Positions 1-11,452 of a stretch of DNA of 64,000 nucleotides are shown here, one piece after another. This DNA comes from Haemonchus contortus. Taxonomy: Eukaryota; Nematoda; Chromadorea; Rhabditida; Trichostrongylidae. Below the pieces are notes generated by a model, which did no database searches, was not told where the DNA came from, and saw only the letters and a list, made by a program, of their open reading frames with translations. The stretch is taken from contig LS997563.1 of the NCBI GenBank assembly GCA_000469685.2, positions 24,585,897 through 24,649,896 on the forward strand, in the 5' to 3' direction. The position numbers were made by a program, and so were the translations under genes. Every line of letters starts with the position of its first letter. Within the stretch, counting starts at the first letter, position 1.

Positions 1-976
1 CTCGAAAGCACCACGAAAAAGTTTTTGCGGGGCAGGATATCATCGGCTCGAATCCCTTTCTCCGCGTTGTCGGTGGGTTTCTTGTATCATGAGGAAATCC
101 CGCCCATGAGGTTATTTCAGAGCTCACGAAGTATTCGTCTTGACGTTACCAAAGGTCAAATCGATGGACCTAGGACATAACATTATCTCGAATTGTCGCG
201 CTACTTAAATGTGTGTTGTTAGACCGTGCACGTGGTTTATTTCTCTGAAACCTACTCGAAACCGTGCTCGCTTCCATAGCCGTCCTTAATCTAGTGTTCT
301 GCCAATACGCACAATCGACGATGGAAATGGTTTCTGAAATTTCTTAGAATGAACTTGTGACCTCGGTTATAGCACCGGGGACGACGTCCGGTCAGAAAAC
401 GGATCAAACAAGGCGTAGAAAGGGCCGCGAGACCGGCTTATTTTACGCACATGCCCTTAGCGAACGAGTTTTGGCGACATCTTTGAGGCTGTAGAGGTCG
501 CACATCACCGGGACGCACACGTTGCGCGCATGGAGCTCACTGTATTTAGCTGAAGGCTGTGACACCCACAAGTGGACACCTTGTCCGAATTCCAAATCCA
601 TGAATCAATCTCGTAACAACATTTGTTGTCACATTCTCGACCAATTTTTAATTTTCCTACCCATTTTCAGCCTCACATTTCTTTAAACGCGTCCTCTTTT
701 GCGTTTTCTTCTGCCTTTTTCCTCTATTCTTGACTATCTTCTCTATTATTCGTCCAAAACAAGATGCTCCGCAATACGTGCGTTTCATAAGTATAAGATC
801 ACCCCCGACAGTATCAAGGTTTTGAAGTCGAGTGCAGCAGAATTTGCGCTTGGAGGGATCAAAGGCAATATGCACTTGTCTCGCAGACATCTTTCTCTAG
901 AAAAAAGCACAGAATCGAAATCTTTGTTATACATGGTGTAGTATGAGGGCAATTAGGAGACAAATCGTGAGATCCC
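1..976. other. Non-coding, nothing recognised
   Basis: Short overlapping open frames occur on both strands between about 650 and 940, but none shows a family motif or a convincing splice context. No repeat end or RNA gene was identified here. Confidence 0.4.
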
Positions 977-1267
977 TCAGCTCCGTTCAAAGATATTTGA
1001 AGACAACATCGCCCCTACACGGACAGGACGCCCGCGCAAGCTAAGCGCGAACTGCGAGAGGAGAATGCTAAGGGCAACTTTGAACAGTACCTTGTCGCTG
1101 AACCAAGTTTGATCGTAGTTGGGTCTCTCGGTGTCGAAAACTACTGTATGAAGAGCCATGAGAAGGAGCAGCAACACGGTCAGCACAGCAATGAAGAGGG
1201 CTTCGAGGCTTACTGTCCACCACAGAAAAGCAAGACTTGACTTGCGAAGTTGAGTTTCAGAAGACAT
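977..1267 (-). CDS. Hypothetical small membrane protein, two hydrophobic segments
   Basis: This is a 96-codon ATG-initiated frame on the minus strand. It has a polar N-terminus (MSSETQLRK), a long hydrophobic stretch at about residues 12-42 containing VLTVLLLLLMALHTVVF, a polar loop around NYDQTWFSD, and a second weakly hydrophobic segment around VALSILLSQFAL. It has no recognisable family. The end of the frame runs into repeat-like sequence, so it could instead be a first exon. An internal GT...AG pair (after the loop, before FALSLRG in frame) could mark a very short intron. The nearest neighbour is a Tc1-like element about 115 bp away. Composition and hydropathy are the only support, so a chance frame is possible. 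Confidence 0.3.
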   Translation of the reverse strand: MSSETQLRKSSLAFLWWTVSLEALFIAVLTVLLLLLMALHTVVFDTERPNYDQTWFSDKVLFKVALSILLSQFALSLRGRPVRVGAMLSSNIFERS

Positions 1268-1701
1268 TAGGCGAAGGGCAGCCTGTATTACCGATCAGCC
1301 ATACAATTATATAATATATCCTCGGCCACGTCGTATTTTCCGACGAAAAGAAGTTTAATTTGAATGGCCTCGATACAACTCCACTGATGTGCAAAACTCA
1401 GGGACGAAAGCAACTTTCGATTACTATACCTCTGCCAGACGGCCGAGCTCGATGAAATTTATACCGTACCAATAGGGGATGGTTACGGTATTGCATAGGA
1501 AGCAATTGGCAGAAAATCAAAATAGTACCAGCAAATAAGACATTTTTATCGAAAGGTGCCAATTACACACAGTTCTTCACAACTTATCCTAGTACTTTAA
1601 AAGAAGCGACGCGATTCCTAATAGGGTGTGTGATCACCACAGACAGCAGCAAATGCTCTGCAACGCGATCCCATACTTCCCACAAGGTTGGAAATGAGTT
1701 A

Positions 1702-2478
1702 TTATTCTAGGGCATTCCACTCCTCTATCAGCGCAATTGACAATGGCTGGATGGTCAGTGGTGCATTTGGACATGCTGCAATGCCTCTACCCAGTGCATC
1801 CTGCACGTGCTCGATGGGATTCAGGTCGGGGAAACAGGCAAACTCCAATTGCTGGATAACCTCGTGTGTCAAGAGCTCCTCCACCTGAGCTGAGCTGTTC
1901 GATGCGGTCGCGCATTGTTATCCATAAAAATGAATTCAGGGCTCACTGCGGCCCTGAAAAGATACACATTAAGGAGGGGTTCCTTTTCACAGTAACGCCG
2001 GCTGTTAAGGGTCCCACGCTCAGACCACTAAAACGGTCAAGTTCCACAACGTTTCTTAGAGATGTGCGTGCCCCCACCGCTGTCCATGAGGGTGCGTTCA
2101 GAATCACTACCCAGACTGAATCTGCTCCCATCCGAAAAAGAGCAAACGGCCCACTTCTCATCGATCCATTCGCTATGCTTCTGGCACCATCCTAAACGGT
2201 CTCGCCGATTCGCGAGAGTCAAAGGAACAACCGTGCAGTCGTTGTGCCACTGAGATGGCTTGCTTTGAAATCCTGTTAGATGAAATTACAATCAAAGAAG
2301 CTGGCTGACCTGGATCTCTTCTTGCCTGCTGCACAATGTAGCGGTAACACATTAATGTAGTTGTTCTTGGTCGACCACCTCCTCTCCTTTGTGCAGCAGT
2401 ATCAGAGGTTCGGAATGCTCTCCGTGCACGTGAAACAACGCTGTGAGTGATACCAGGTTCCTGAAAGGCACTCGTCAT
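1702..2478 (-). pseudogene. Tc1-like transposase remnant
   Basis: Three minus-strand frames together cover a Tc1 transposase. The N-terminal helix-turn-helix region is at about 2173-2478 and includes GGGRPRTTT. The middle DDE segment is at about 1943-2220. The C-terminal segment is at 1702-1884 and carries the family motif DLNPIEHVQDALGR followed by LIEEWNAL. The segments lie in different frames with intervening stops, so no full-length protein can be made. In intact relatives a single ~340-residue protein binds the terminal repeats and cuts and pastes at TA sites. The same remnant is found in copy B. Confidence 0.75.
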
Positions 2479-2665
2479 GATTCGACCTTTTTCGAGTTTC
2501 TCGATGATCCTCCCTCGTGACAGGTCATCCAGACGATGTCTGCAGGATATGATGTGTAGAAGGATAACACCACAGTACTTGGTAGTTACTTGTTGATTGA
2601 CAAAAAAAAAATTCGTACCTATCAGCTGCCTCGATTTGTGCGGGTAGCCATATTTCGCGCTTTAT

Positions 2666-3267
2666 TTGGGCTACCAGTGAGCTACGCACGCTCATGCGTG
2701 CACCACATGTCCACAACCACTCATCTACGATCTTACTCGAGAAGAGCAGTAAAACATTTTCATGTTCCGTATAAGAGACACTGCTTCACCCAAAATCCCC
2801 CTTGAGTTTCATTTCTGGAAATCGCGCATTAGAGATAAGCACTCAGGAGCAGAATATCCTTTCAAGAGCTTAGCTGTCATTACATTTGTATTGAAAATTT
2901 CGTTTTAGTTTGAATGTAGGAAATTGCGATCGGGGCGGAGGTGCAGAAAAGCACTGACTTGTACAACCCCACCGGAAGTCATCGCTTTGCCACATACGCA
3001 TTCAATACCCACTACGATTCTGAATGGAAGACGAATGCGCGGTATCCGAAACATTATTTGGTTCTGCATCAGAGAAGTAATGGAAAACTGTCAGCATAGT
3101 GTTTGATGATGCCTGATACCAACAGGTGCCAATGTAAAACTTTACTATTCTACATTGTCTCTTCTCCAAAAAAACTGATTAGCCTGTGATCTACTTCCCC
3201 ACCGCGCTCTTGTGATCTTCGTGACTTCTGGGAGAGCACAAACGGACACACAAAGTTAGCGCTTTAT
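2666..3267. mobile_element. Insertion inside Tc1 copy A, unclassified
   Basis: Aligning the two Tc1 copies by eye, copy A departs from copy B just after CGCTTTAT (2658-2665) and rejoins it after a second CGCTTTAT (3260-3267). Copy B has a single matching site. The ~600 bp between them is therefore an insertion flanked by an 8-bp direct repeat. An 8-bp duplication would suit a hAT-type nonautonomous element, but I see no clear terminal inverted repeat and no coding frame of note. Confidence 0.45.
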
Positions 3268-3423
3268 ATATACAGAGGATTCCTCCACTAAAGAAAGTCC
3301 GGCTTCCTGTGCATGTCCGTCATAGATCTGGCAATATACTCCTACACTTTTATTTATTTCCATCTAGTCCTCAATGTTTTATGTTACATTATCCATCCCA
3401 TCCCTAAGTTTTGCACACCACTG

Positions 3424-4197
3424 CACTACTGTCGTGATTTACGAAAAGAGCTGATTAACTCTAGCCGCCGCATTCATGGAGGAGGAAGTACCGTGGTACG
3501 GGGTGCCTCCGCAATAATGTCGTGCTGGAGCTTGCTTTCGTAACTTCCAAAATGGACTCCAGGAAGTCTTTCAATGGCACCTGGTGCCATTTATTAGCCA
3601 GCGATGTGGTCTTAACTAGATTTTTAACTGGGCGATGTTGCTATGAACTTTAGTCGTTCCACGAAAGGCTGGTTCCATTCCCAAAATATCGAATTCTTGC
3701 ATAGCCAGCTTGGAGCTTCGATCTTAACCAAATGGAATCTGTGGGGCATCAATGTAAGAAAGATTTATGCAATTAATCGTCATTTCCAGGCGACAGAAAT
3801 ATGTTGCTGGAAGACTCAAAATTTGAGCAGGGGTTCGCTCATAGCGGCGCGCAGCATGTCGGTGTGTGTATGTTTTGCCGGGAATCATTAGCTCCGGTTG
3901 TCTTGGAACAGGGCTTTTTGTTTTGGAAGAGTGCAGGCAGCGGGTCAACTTTAACATAAGAAGGAGGAGAGGCCTCCGTCATCCGGGCGAACCGCCTGGT
4001 TGTATATAAGAAAGCCAAGGTAAAAGTCGATTCAGCCAAAGTTTGTATGAGAGGGTTGTTAATGTAAGGCCGAAAGCAGTGCAAAAAAAAATTGTCCGCT
4101 CGGCTGCTTCTGAAAATGCAAAGCCTGGCAGTGCCCGTATACTAATGAAACCTAGTGTATTTTGAGCGCGTGGAAATGCACATCTCTGGCTTAACAC
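3424..4197. other. Non-coding, nothing recognised
   Basis: No gene, RNA or repeat boundary could be supported. Open frames on both strands near 3640-4190 lack any recognised motif. Confidence 0.4.
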
Positions 4198-5610
4198 AGC
4201 TTAACATGAGAAAACTTAAATTACATGGATGTGCCTCATCCCTCAATGAGGGCATGGTGTAGTGGTAAGCGTGACACTTCATGGGCGAGAGACTAGAGTT
4301 CTTGTTATATGGGGACTAGGTTTTTGCATTATATATAAACCAGTTTAGTTCGAAATCACAGTTTTCAAGTAACCACTCCACTCCATATCACTCACTTCAC
4401 TACGCAGTACTCTCTACTCCATTAACCCACCCACCATGTTACTGCCCTATGTATAAGAAGGAAATGTGAGAGCTAGGCTTTCCATATCACTGCCTTTATC
4501 GTAAACAAAAAGTTTACGGACGGACACACCGACAGACATCGGTATGTCGGTAAAACAAACCGACACACCAAGCTTCTACTTTATAATAATAATTTTCCCT
4601 TGAGGACCAGAAACTAATCTCATGGTGGTTTTATCACGTGTCATGACCTATTAATGCTTTTGCTGATATTCATCCACATAAAGTAATACTTCGGGTCTAC
4701 TCGCATGCCCACGCACTCTATATTCACAGTAGGATAACTCTTGCCACTTTATGAACCAATGTGATACTCTAACACGGAATGCTTGAGACAAAGAGCCTTC
4801 TCACAATGGGAGCAACGGATGAAAAAAACTCGTCACAGCCCATTGCTTTACACTTACTAATCCCAAACCAGAAAGGAAACAGGATTGTATAGGCGTCCCA
4901 AAATCACCCGGGTGAGTGCTTAAGTAGCTGGCGGCATACTATGAATACAAAAGGAATTTCCTAGAACTAGCCGCACAGAACTGAAAGTAGACAAGCGATA
5001 GTAAGCGAAGAATGGGATCTTGTGCGTTCTCGCAGAAGTTGAGGTTATGAGCTATTTCAGGTGATGCGTTTAACCGCATTTTCGGAAGGAAGTAAGAGGT
5101 AAGCTTCTATCGGCTGTGTTAGCCTCGTAACAGCCTCGAGCAGGGTGTCATTCCCTTCACCTGCTTTTATGGGGGTAAGGCGCACTGGGTAGCTTTCTGG
5201 TCATCGAGTCCACTATCAACAGTGCCGGTAATGGTGAGTCCGGAGCTGCTACGCACCATCGCACCCAATCTTGCATCAACACCCACTCTAGCATCATCAT
5301 TGCTCATCATATACATTTTACTCACCCGGATCTCCAAATTTTGCGCACGGAGGGATCTCCCACTCAGTAACAGGTACGTAGGTAAAAGAAGGTACTAGCA
5401 AAGCATTAAAAGGTCACAAAACGTGATGAAATCACTATGAGAGTATTTTCTAGCCCTCAAGGGAAAAATTCTATATAATGCAAAAATCCAGTACCCCACA
5501 AAGCCCGAACTCTAGTCTCCCGCCCATGAAGCGTCACGCTTACAACCACAACAAGCCCCCGTTGAGAAGAAAGGCGCGTCCATGTAATTTAAGTTTTCTT
5601 ATGCTAAGCT
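4198..5610. repeat. Foldback element with tRNA-like arms
   Basis: The sequence from 4198 (AGCTTAACATGAGAAAACTT) recurs inverted at the other end, finishing near 5610 (TTTTCTTATGCTAAGCT). The arms continue inward through a tRNA-like stretch (left copy near 4248-4310, GTGTAGTGGTAAGCGTGACA; right copy near 5480-5565 inverted). After a ~250-bp insertion in the left arm (about 4335-4588), they continue through CCCTTGAGG to about 4650 and back from about 5400. The tRNA-like part has a box-A-like segment and a poor box B, so it resembles a tRNA-derived SINE rather than a functional tRNA gene. The structure suggests either a MITE or two SINE copies in inverted orientation. Confidence 0.6.
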
Positions 5611-6699
5611 CCCTGAAACCACCCTCATAACTCCGTTCAGAGAAACGCTCGGCAAATTTAGAAAGCAGATTTGAACTCAGCGTCTAAAAACACGCCCAGC
5701 AGTGTAGGTCTCATTTCAAATGGCCACTTCGACTTGGGATCCTTCTCTGATTAGATGTCAACCTTGTGAGACTTTCGCAACGCGTAATACGGCGAAATAA
5801 CAGCAGTTAACAAAACATCAAGTCAAAACAAGTTGTATCAAGTAAAGCTAACAGCTTATCGGTTCTGTGCTGATACTGCCCGACCGGCTCAACACGTTGA
5901 ACGTGTGGGTGCTGATACGCTATGGCATATAAGTCATTGAGAAGGCGACGGCAAGAGGGGTCTCGGTAGTGAAAGGGATAGAGCACGGTGCCCGGAAAGC
6001 GCAAGCACGGGTTCAAGTTTTGTCCGAGACTGAAGTTTTGTCTATAAATCGCTGAGGCATTCGTTAGTGTTTGATTGAACTTGACCATGTTTTCCAGCGT
6101 ATTTTGAATGGTTGTTGTACAATCACTCAGTCAGATTCCATGATTGTACAATAGCAAAATTTTGCCATCCCAACTAATCACAAGTCACGATTTATATCTC
6201 GGAGGAAGGCTCACTCATTAATCAAACGACTCTGGGAGAATGGAGGATCACAAGTGTATGACACTTCTTCCGAGAGTATCTTTCACCAGTGGAGAAGTGT
6301 TTTTGTTCACTCTTTTTTTTTCGTAATTTTTAGGGGCAAAAGCTTCTCTTGTTTGAAAAGATGCGGGCCCAGTGTCATCGTAAATAACTCCTTGACTGAA
6401 AAGTGATGGAAATAGTGGAGTAGTGGAGCGAACCTGTAGTTTTATGGATAACCTTCTCTATTCTCTCACGCCCAAATTCCTTATCGAGATTTTAAAACAG
6501 TCGTAGACCTTTTCAAGGGTTACTGAGGAGTCATAATACTGCGTTATATTTGTTCCTTAATTTGCCTTTTCCTTCCACATGTTTTCATTTCGGCTCAATT
6601 ATTTTAGACCCCACATTCGTAATATGTTATTTCCTTCCGTCTTTCTTCCACTTTTCATCTTTAGTTGTACGGTTGCAATCTATGTTATGCTCTATTAAG
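5611..6699. other. Non-coding; no upstream SUPV3L1 exon found
   Basis: I looked here for the next upstream helicase exon, which should end just before the RF of the conserved helicase motif VI, and found none. A minus-strand frame of 93 codons at 5807-6088 has an ATG but no recognised motif. The rest is AT-rich. Confidence 0.4.
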
Positions 6700-8199
6700 A
6701 TTTGGAACAACTTTTGCTGATGGCATGGCCACCACCCTTCGCAATGAGGACATTGGAACACTTCGTGAGATATTAAGTCAGCCAGTGGGTTAAGTTGAGA
6801 TACAAACAGAATTCGGTGAACAGTGTGATTTTCTTATACCCATTCTCAGGTTGAACCCATTGAAAAGGTAGGGATTGCTCCAACTTTTGAACAAATCGAA
6901 ACGTTTTCATTCCATCTCCCGCAAGCATCCTTTGTTCACCTGCTGGATTTATTTGTCTCAGGTGAGAACCAATTTTTAGAACAGTACTCAACTTTGAAGG
7001 TTTTTTTAACGGAAAGGATTATCGCAGCTTTGAAGAATTTATTCATGCTACTGTTCACTCTTTTGCGCTGAGCCTATATAAGTAGCTTAAATAAGCTACT
7101 CCATACAATTGCTTTTTTCCTAGTTTGCTCCATATCCGACCAATTCTTTATCTGCACTGTGGAGCAAATGAGGTCTCTTGCGGATCTCATTGATTACATA
7201 CCTCTTCCCCTCAAGGTATGTTTCTGCGGTCAACAATTGTGAAAATAGGGAGATTCGTTCTTTTGCTATTTTCCAGGTTCGGTACACCTTCTGCATTTCA
7301 CCAATAAATGTCGAAAGCAAACTGACGGCAGCCTCGTTCGTTAAAATGGTGCGAAGGTGAACATTAGAATTCTCATTGTATCAGTATTAATGTCACAAAT
7401 GGAAGAATATCGGACGACACCATCACATTCTCTCAACAGGTTTTCGTCTGGTCAATGTTTAACTTACGATTGGATGATGGACATGCTGAATTGGGATTCT
7501 CTAAGTCAACCTGAAAATCTTCAACAGTTAGAACATATGGAAAAGGTTTTCTTTCTCTGTTGTATGTTAGTAAATGGGTCTCGAGAGGTATTCCTCTCTA
7601 CAGTTTGGTGTCAGGGCATTTTCAGAACGTTCTTCCACTGATCGAGCATATGAAAATCGAATTGTTCATTTTTTGTAACATTTCTTTTGAGGTGTACGAA
7701 GTGCTTGATACATATCTTTGGCTCTCGTTGCGATTTCCTGATATGCTTCCCGACGAGGCGTCGGTGCGCGAAGCCTGTCGAAAACTAGACGCTATGCTAC
7801 AAATCTCTATCGAAAATATTGTTGAACTTTTAGAAAATTCGGCAATGGGAGACGCTCGAAAGGTATTATTTGCCATTTTTTGCCTTCTCCATTTTTTAAA
7901 AATTGTGTTTGATGGAGAAGTTTTGAAAGGGCTCGCTCTTGAAAAAAATGCGTGAGCGAGCAAAAACTTTGCGAGAGAAGAAGGAGTTTGAGGAAGCAGA
8001 AAAGGAGGATCTGCGGTTGCCTGAAAAGAGGAAAGGCCTGAGGAAGTAGGTCGTTGATCTCAGATTCTACAATTCTGTGATGTTCAATCACTTGTTCAGG
8101 TCTGTGTTGCAGTCAGTATTATCACGTACTGATCTTTCACCTGAAGAGCTAAAGCAGCTGAAAGAGGAGTTGAACGAACAGAACAGTTTGAGTGACTAA
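6700..8199 (+). CDS. SUPV3L1: ATP-dependent RNA helicase SUPV3L1/SUV3, C-terminal exons
   Basis: Eight exons in consistent phase: 6700-6784, 6850-6961, 7124-7215, 7277-7356, 7440-7545, 7692-7862, 7930-8045 and 8100-8199 (stop TAA), about 286 codons. They match the SUV3 C-terminal region in order: [12 protein letters not shown], then [10 protein letters not shown], a Tyr/Trp-rich segment ([11 protein letters not shown]), then [19 protein letters not shown], a charged linker, and a terminal helix [17 protein letters not shown]3L1 is the mitochondrial DExH helicase that works with PNPase in RNA turnover. The first exon begins within the last residues of helicase motif VI (RF), so the ATPase core (about two thirds of the usual ~780 residues) lies outside the window or has been lost. 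Introns are 54-162 nt. The family match is strong; the 5' end is incomplete. Confidence 0.88.
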
Positions 8200-9240
8200 C
8201 CACGACTGTTTTGCACAACGTGTTTTATTTGATTTGCAAAGACTATGTACAGTTAATTTGATCGCATGATGTGTGTGGGGCAATTCATTAGTGGAAGGTA
8301 CTGAACTTTAACTTAGCAGTTTGTTAATTTTATGTTCCCTTGTAATCTAGGCAGTTATATTAGCAGAAAGGTAGCGGTAAGCCTCATTAGTAAAAAAACG
8401 TGTTTGATTGCTCAATTCTCCTTTGATTTCGAGATTGTCCGTTTTTCATATTTTATTCTGTGTTTCACTGATTTGCGACACTTTTTTGTGATGAGAGTAG
8501 CCGGAGAAACAAAATTATCCGATGCCACACTTGACCATCGCACCTAGTCAAATCAGTTCGAAAAAATGCGTCTACTCTACTTTTTTGACTTGTTTGAATA
8601 TAGCTAGTGTACAAGCTCAATAGAACAGGCATTTAATGTGTTATTTGAATTGTGCAACATACCAACAAGTGTTTTGAGTTTCCGTTATCAGGTTCTATAG
8701 AACTCAAAAATAGGTTCGTGGTTATATGAAAAACAGTTCATATAGCTGAGCCCATTTTGAGCACCGATTTGCTCGGTACTGACTTGACTTTTACTTTAGG
8801 CAGGAGAACTACAGAAGTAGAGAGCAGGAGTTTCTCTCCCCCCCCCCCCCTCCCGATTGGTAGATCTGGTATTACTTTGTTGTTGTTCAATTTATTGTTC
8901 TGTCGATCGTTGTTATACAGAATTGTAACGTTTGAATTTCGCACAATTCTTAATGAAATTTTTCATCACATTTCCTGACTGATGGTAGTGGTTATTATGG
9001 CCAACTCATTTGCTTGTTTTTACTGCTTAATACTCCAAATATGATTGATCTTTCATAAAGTGAGCCACACGTTCAATCACTCCCAGTCGACGTTGTTTTG
9101 TGAAGTTGACTAAACCTTAGTTTCAAGCGATTTCCTTGAAAGATGCACATATCCCATATAACTTTGTGGACCGATGGCCTTTATAGGCAAAGCCATTGGT
9201 CTCCCAGCCGATTTTTCAATAAACGGCATTTCTCGGCTTG
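8200..9240. other. 3' flank of SUPV3L1, non-coding
   Basis: This AT-rich flank presumably includes the 3' UTR. A homopolymeric C run lies near 8841-8850. No further gene or element was recognised. Confidence 0.45.
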
Positions 9241-10055
9241 AAGACATATTTCACGATAATTTTGAGGTACCCTATCAATTCAAAAAGGAAGTTAGGTTGG
9301 GAATAGTTCAACGGTAGTGAAAAAAGCAAATAAATCCGCCTATTTCGAGAAAATTAGGGCTACTAAGATGTGAAAATAGTGCTCGGACGAGATTACCATG
9401 AAGGAAATAACATGGAGTTATCCGGTCGAGGGTGGAAATGTAGTTGGGGCGTGCCAGCGCCTATTTTGCTATGCATCTCTGATATCAGCTGGTAGAGTGC
9501 TAGGGACCGCGCTAGAGCGCAGAGGTGGTTTCTTCCCCTTCTGGAAAGAGACGAGCTCCGGGGTGGGAGAGATGATTATCTCGAGCGAAAAGCTGGGATG
9601 TGGTGAGAACTGAGCATCAAATTGACTCACCCACCCCAGAGCTCCTCGCCTACCTTTCAGAAGGAAGGAGCTCTGTCCGGGATGGGTGAGACGACTATCT
9701 CGAGCGACTGGTACGGGGTAAGAATTGAACATCCAAATGGCCCACCCACCCTGGAGCTCACCTTGGGAAGGGGAGAAACCATCTTTGCACGCCAGCGCAC
9801 TCTGCCGACCGGTATTAGGGACGCGGAGCAGAAAAAGGCGCTTCCCTCTTACCCATCCCCCATTCCCCAGCCCCCCCCCCCCCTCCCTCCCTCCCTCCCT
9901 CTCCAACTAGGTTCTCTTTCACCCGGTCGAGATTTCAATTGTTGCAATTGCGCGAAGAGCTGACTACAACAAGCCAGAACTGCAAAGAAGTGCCTTTCAC
10001 TGTCGGGATGGGTCTTGACAAGTTGTTTGAAGCCGCGATATAATTAAAAAAGATT
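9241..10055. repeat. Old relative of the TTAA-flanked MITE family
   Basis: Stretches at 9248-9420 (CACGATAATTTTGAGGTACC onward) and 9930-10030 (around CACTGTCGGGATGGGTCTTG) resemble the start and interior of the MITE at 31,600-32,365 in the same order and orientation. The terminal AGGCAC is not preserved. Between them is G/C-rich duplicated sequence and a poly-C/CCCT tract at about 9870-9902. It appears to be a diverged, rearranged copy. Confidence 0.4.
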
Positions 10056-11452
10056 CGCCTCATGCCTCCAAGCGGACCTGAGATATCGGAGAAAGGTTCG
10101 GCCATCCAGAGGGCGATAGTCCTGGTAAAAATATCGTTGAATACGAATCGTAATTTTTACCGGACATATGACACCATCCGCGCTTTTCCTCGAGATGCAG
10201 TTTGAGTGCAATCAAAAGCATACGTCGAAGGCTGACTTCAAGGTGGCAAAGAAAAATCAATGTTTCCTAGGGAACGACTAAGGAAAAGACCCATATCTGC
10301 CGTGCTGAGCCCTGTGAGTGGCCTGATGTTCGGATTTTTCTGACTTCGTGGAATTGTCATTACTTTCAATTAGGACTTTCACATGTAAATGCATTAAATG
10401 TGGAAGTCCTAATTTCTTTCTCCCGCCCTTTTTTTGGAGTGCTAGTTTGAACGAGCTCATGAGTATTTCCTACATACCTGTCTTCCCTAGAGCTTGTCAA
10501 GGTTTGGACAACCACGTGATTCTGCTAAAGGAGCGTACATGAGGCAGAGGTAGACGAGTAGTTAGAAGTGTGTTATGTCTGCACCCGGAAAGATGAGGGG
10601 CTCGATTACTGAAAAGGGGAAACCACGTCTTGCAAGAATAGCAGGAAAGGTGTTGGTACCAGCCTCAGGCCCGTGTTGACAGACCGGCTGATGGAGAAAC
10701 CCTGCCTCAACAACAAGACATGAAGTCTCTAAAGGGTAAAAGCTAAGACGTCACCCGGAAGTAGTGCACAGTACCACATCGAGTGCTGTTGGCAGTATGT
10801 GGATGCTACAGGGGACGAACGATGGCTACCTAAGAAGTAAGTTCGATTCGGGGCACTGGACGTTGGAACGCGCTGGAGAGCAAAAATTAGAAAAATTGAA
10901 GAGCCTTCGCAAATATTGGGCGTGCTTACCTGTTTACTGGTGGAAAACAGAGGTGGAAGAGGGTTGTCATCGACTCTGTGTTAGATCGTAGAAGGAAAAA
11001 AAATCAGATGTTTGCAGTGGAAGGCAACAAACTGGCGCAGAGCTTCCTGCTAGCCCTGGTATCGAGTTGGGGACCTGAGCCAAGCTGACAAAAGGCAAAG
11101 CCTATTAATGCCTGTGAAGAATTCAAGGAGATTCGAAGCAGTTTACTACAAAGAGGAATTGTTTGGCGACGAACATCATTTTATGAGTCTTTGGTAGTCT
11201 TATAGTGGAAAAGAGGTGGTACAACCTTTTCATTTACAGACCCTCGTCAGCTAAAATATGTCGAAGCATGGCGCCTATCCTCTGCAAGGAATTGATAGTC
11301 GCCCGACGACAACTTCGAGTGCCTCTTGTAAATGGTGCTTCTAGCAGGGTGTCCCACACGTCCATTCAAAAATGTTAGCACCGACTTACACTGAATACCA
11401 TTTGCACCGCTCTGTTAGTCCTACGTCAAAGTTCTCGAACGGAAAAATACTA
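10056..11452. other. Non-coding, unassigned
   Basis: No open frame with recognisable motifs. The part at 10,550-11,340 has a composition unlike its surroundings (richer in G and A runs) and could be an untranslated or decayed part of a repeat. I cannot name it. From about 11,400 it is the left half of a dispersed repeat shared with 29,805-29,970. Confidence 0.35.

Larger units (their letters stand above)
1382..3423 (-). mobile_element. Tc1-like DNA transposon, degenerate copy A
   Basis: The ends are inverted repeats beginning CACTGATGTGCAAAACTC at the left and matching CACACCACTG at the right. They are close to those of the second copy at 58,168-59,700, whose ends read CACTGGTGTGC. The flanking TA target is eroded here (TC at the left, CA at the right). 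The interior carries a decayed minus-strand transposase and a ~600-bp insertion near the right end that copy B lacks. Copies A and B share sequence along nearly their whole length, which fixes the element limits. Classification as Tc1 follows from the transposase motifs. The element is clearly inactive. Confidence 0.85.

Noticed and set aside
4248..4310. Functional tRNA gene
   Set aside because: Box-A-like segment is present but there is no proper T arm or acceptor pairing, and the sequence is repeated within inverted arms.
5807..6088. 93-codon minus-strand ATG frame
   Set aside because: Composition is protein-like, but there is no motif, no splice support and no conserved neighbour.
7622..7963. 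113-codon minus-strand frame
   Set aside because: Antisense of the SUPV3L1 exon at 7,692-7,862.
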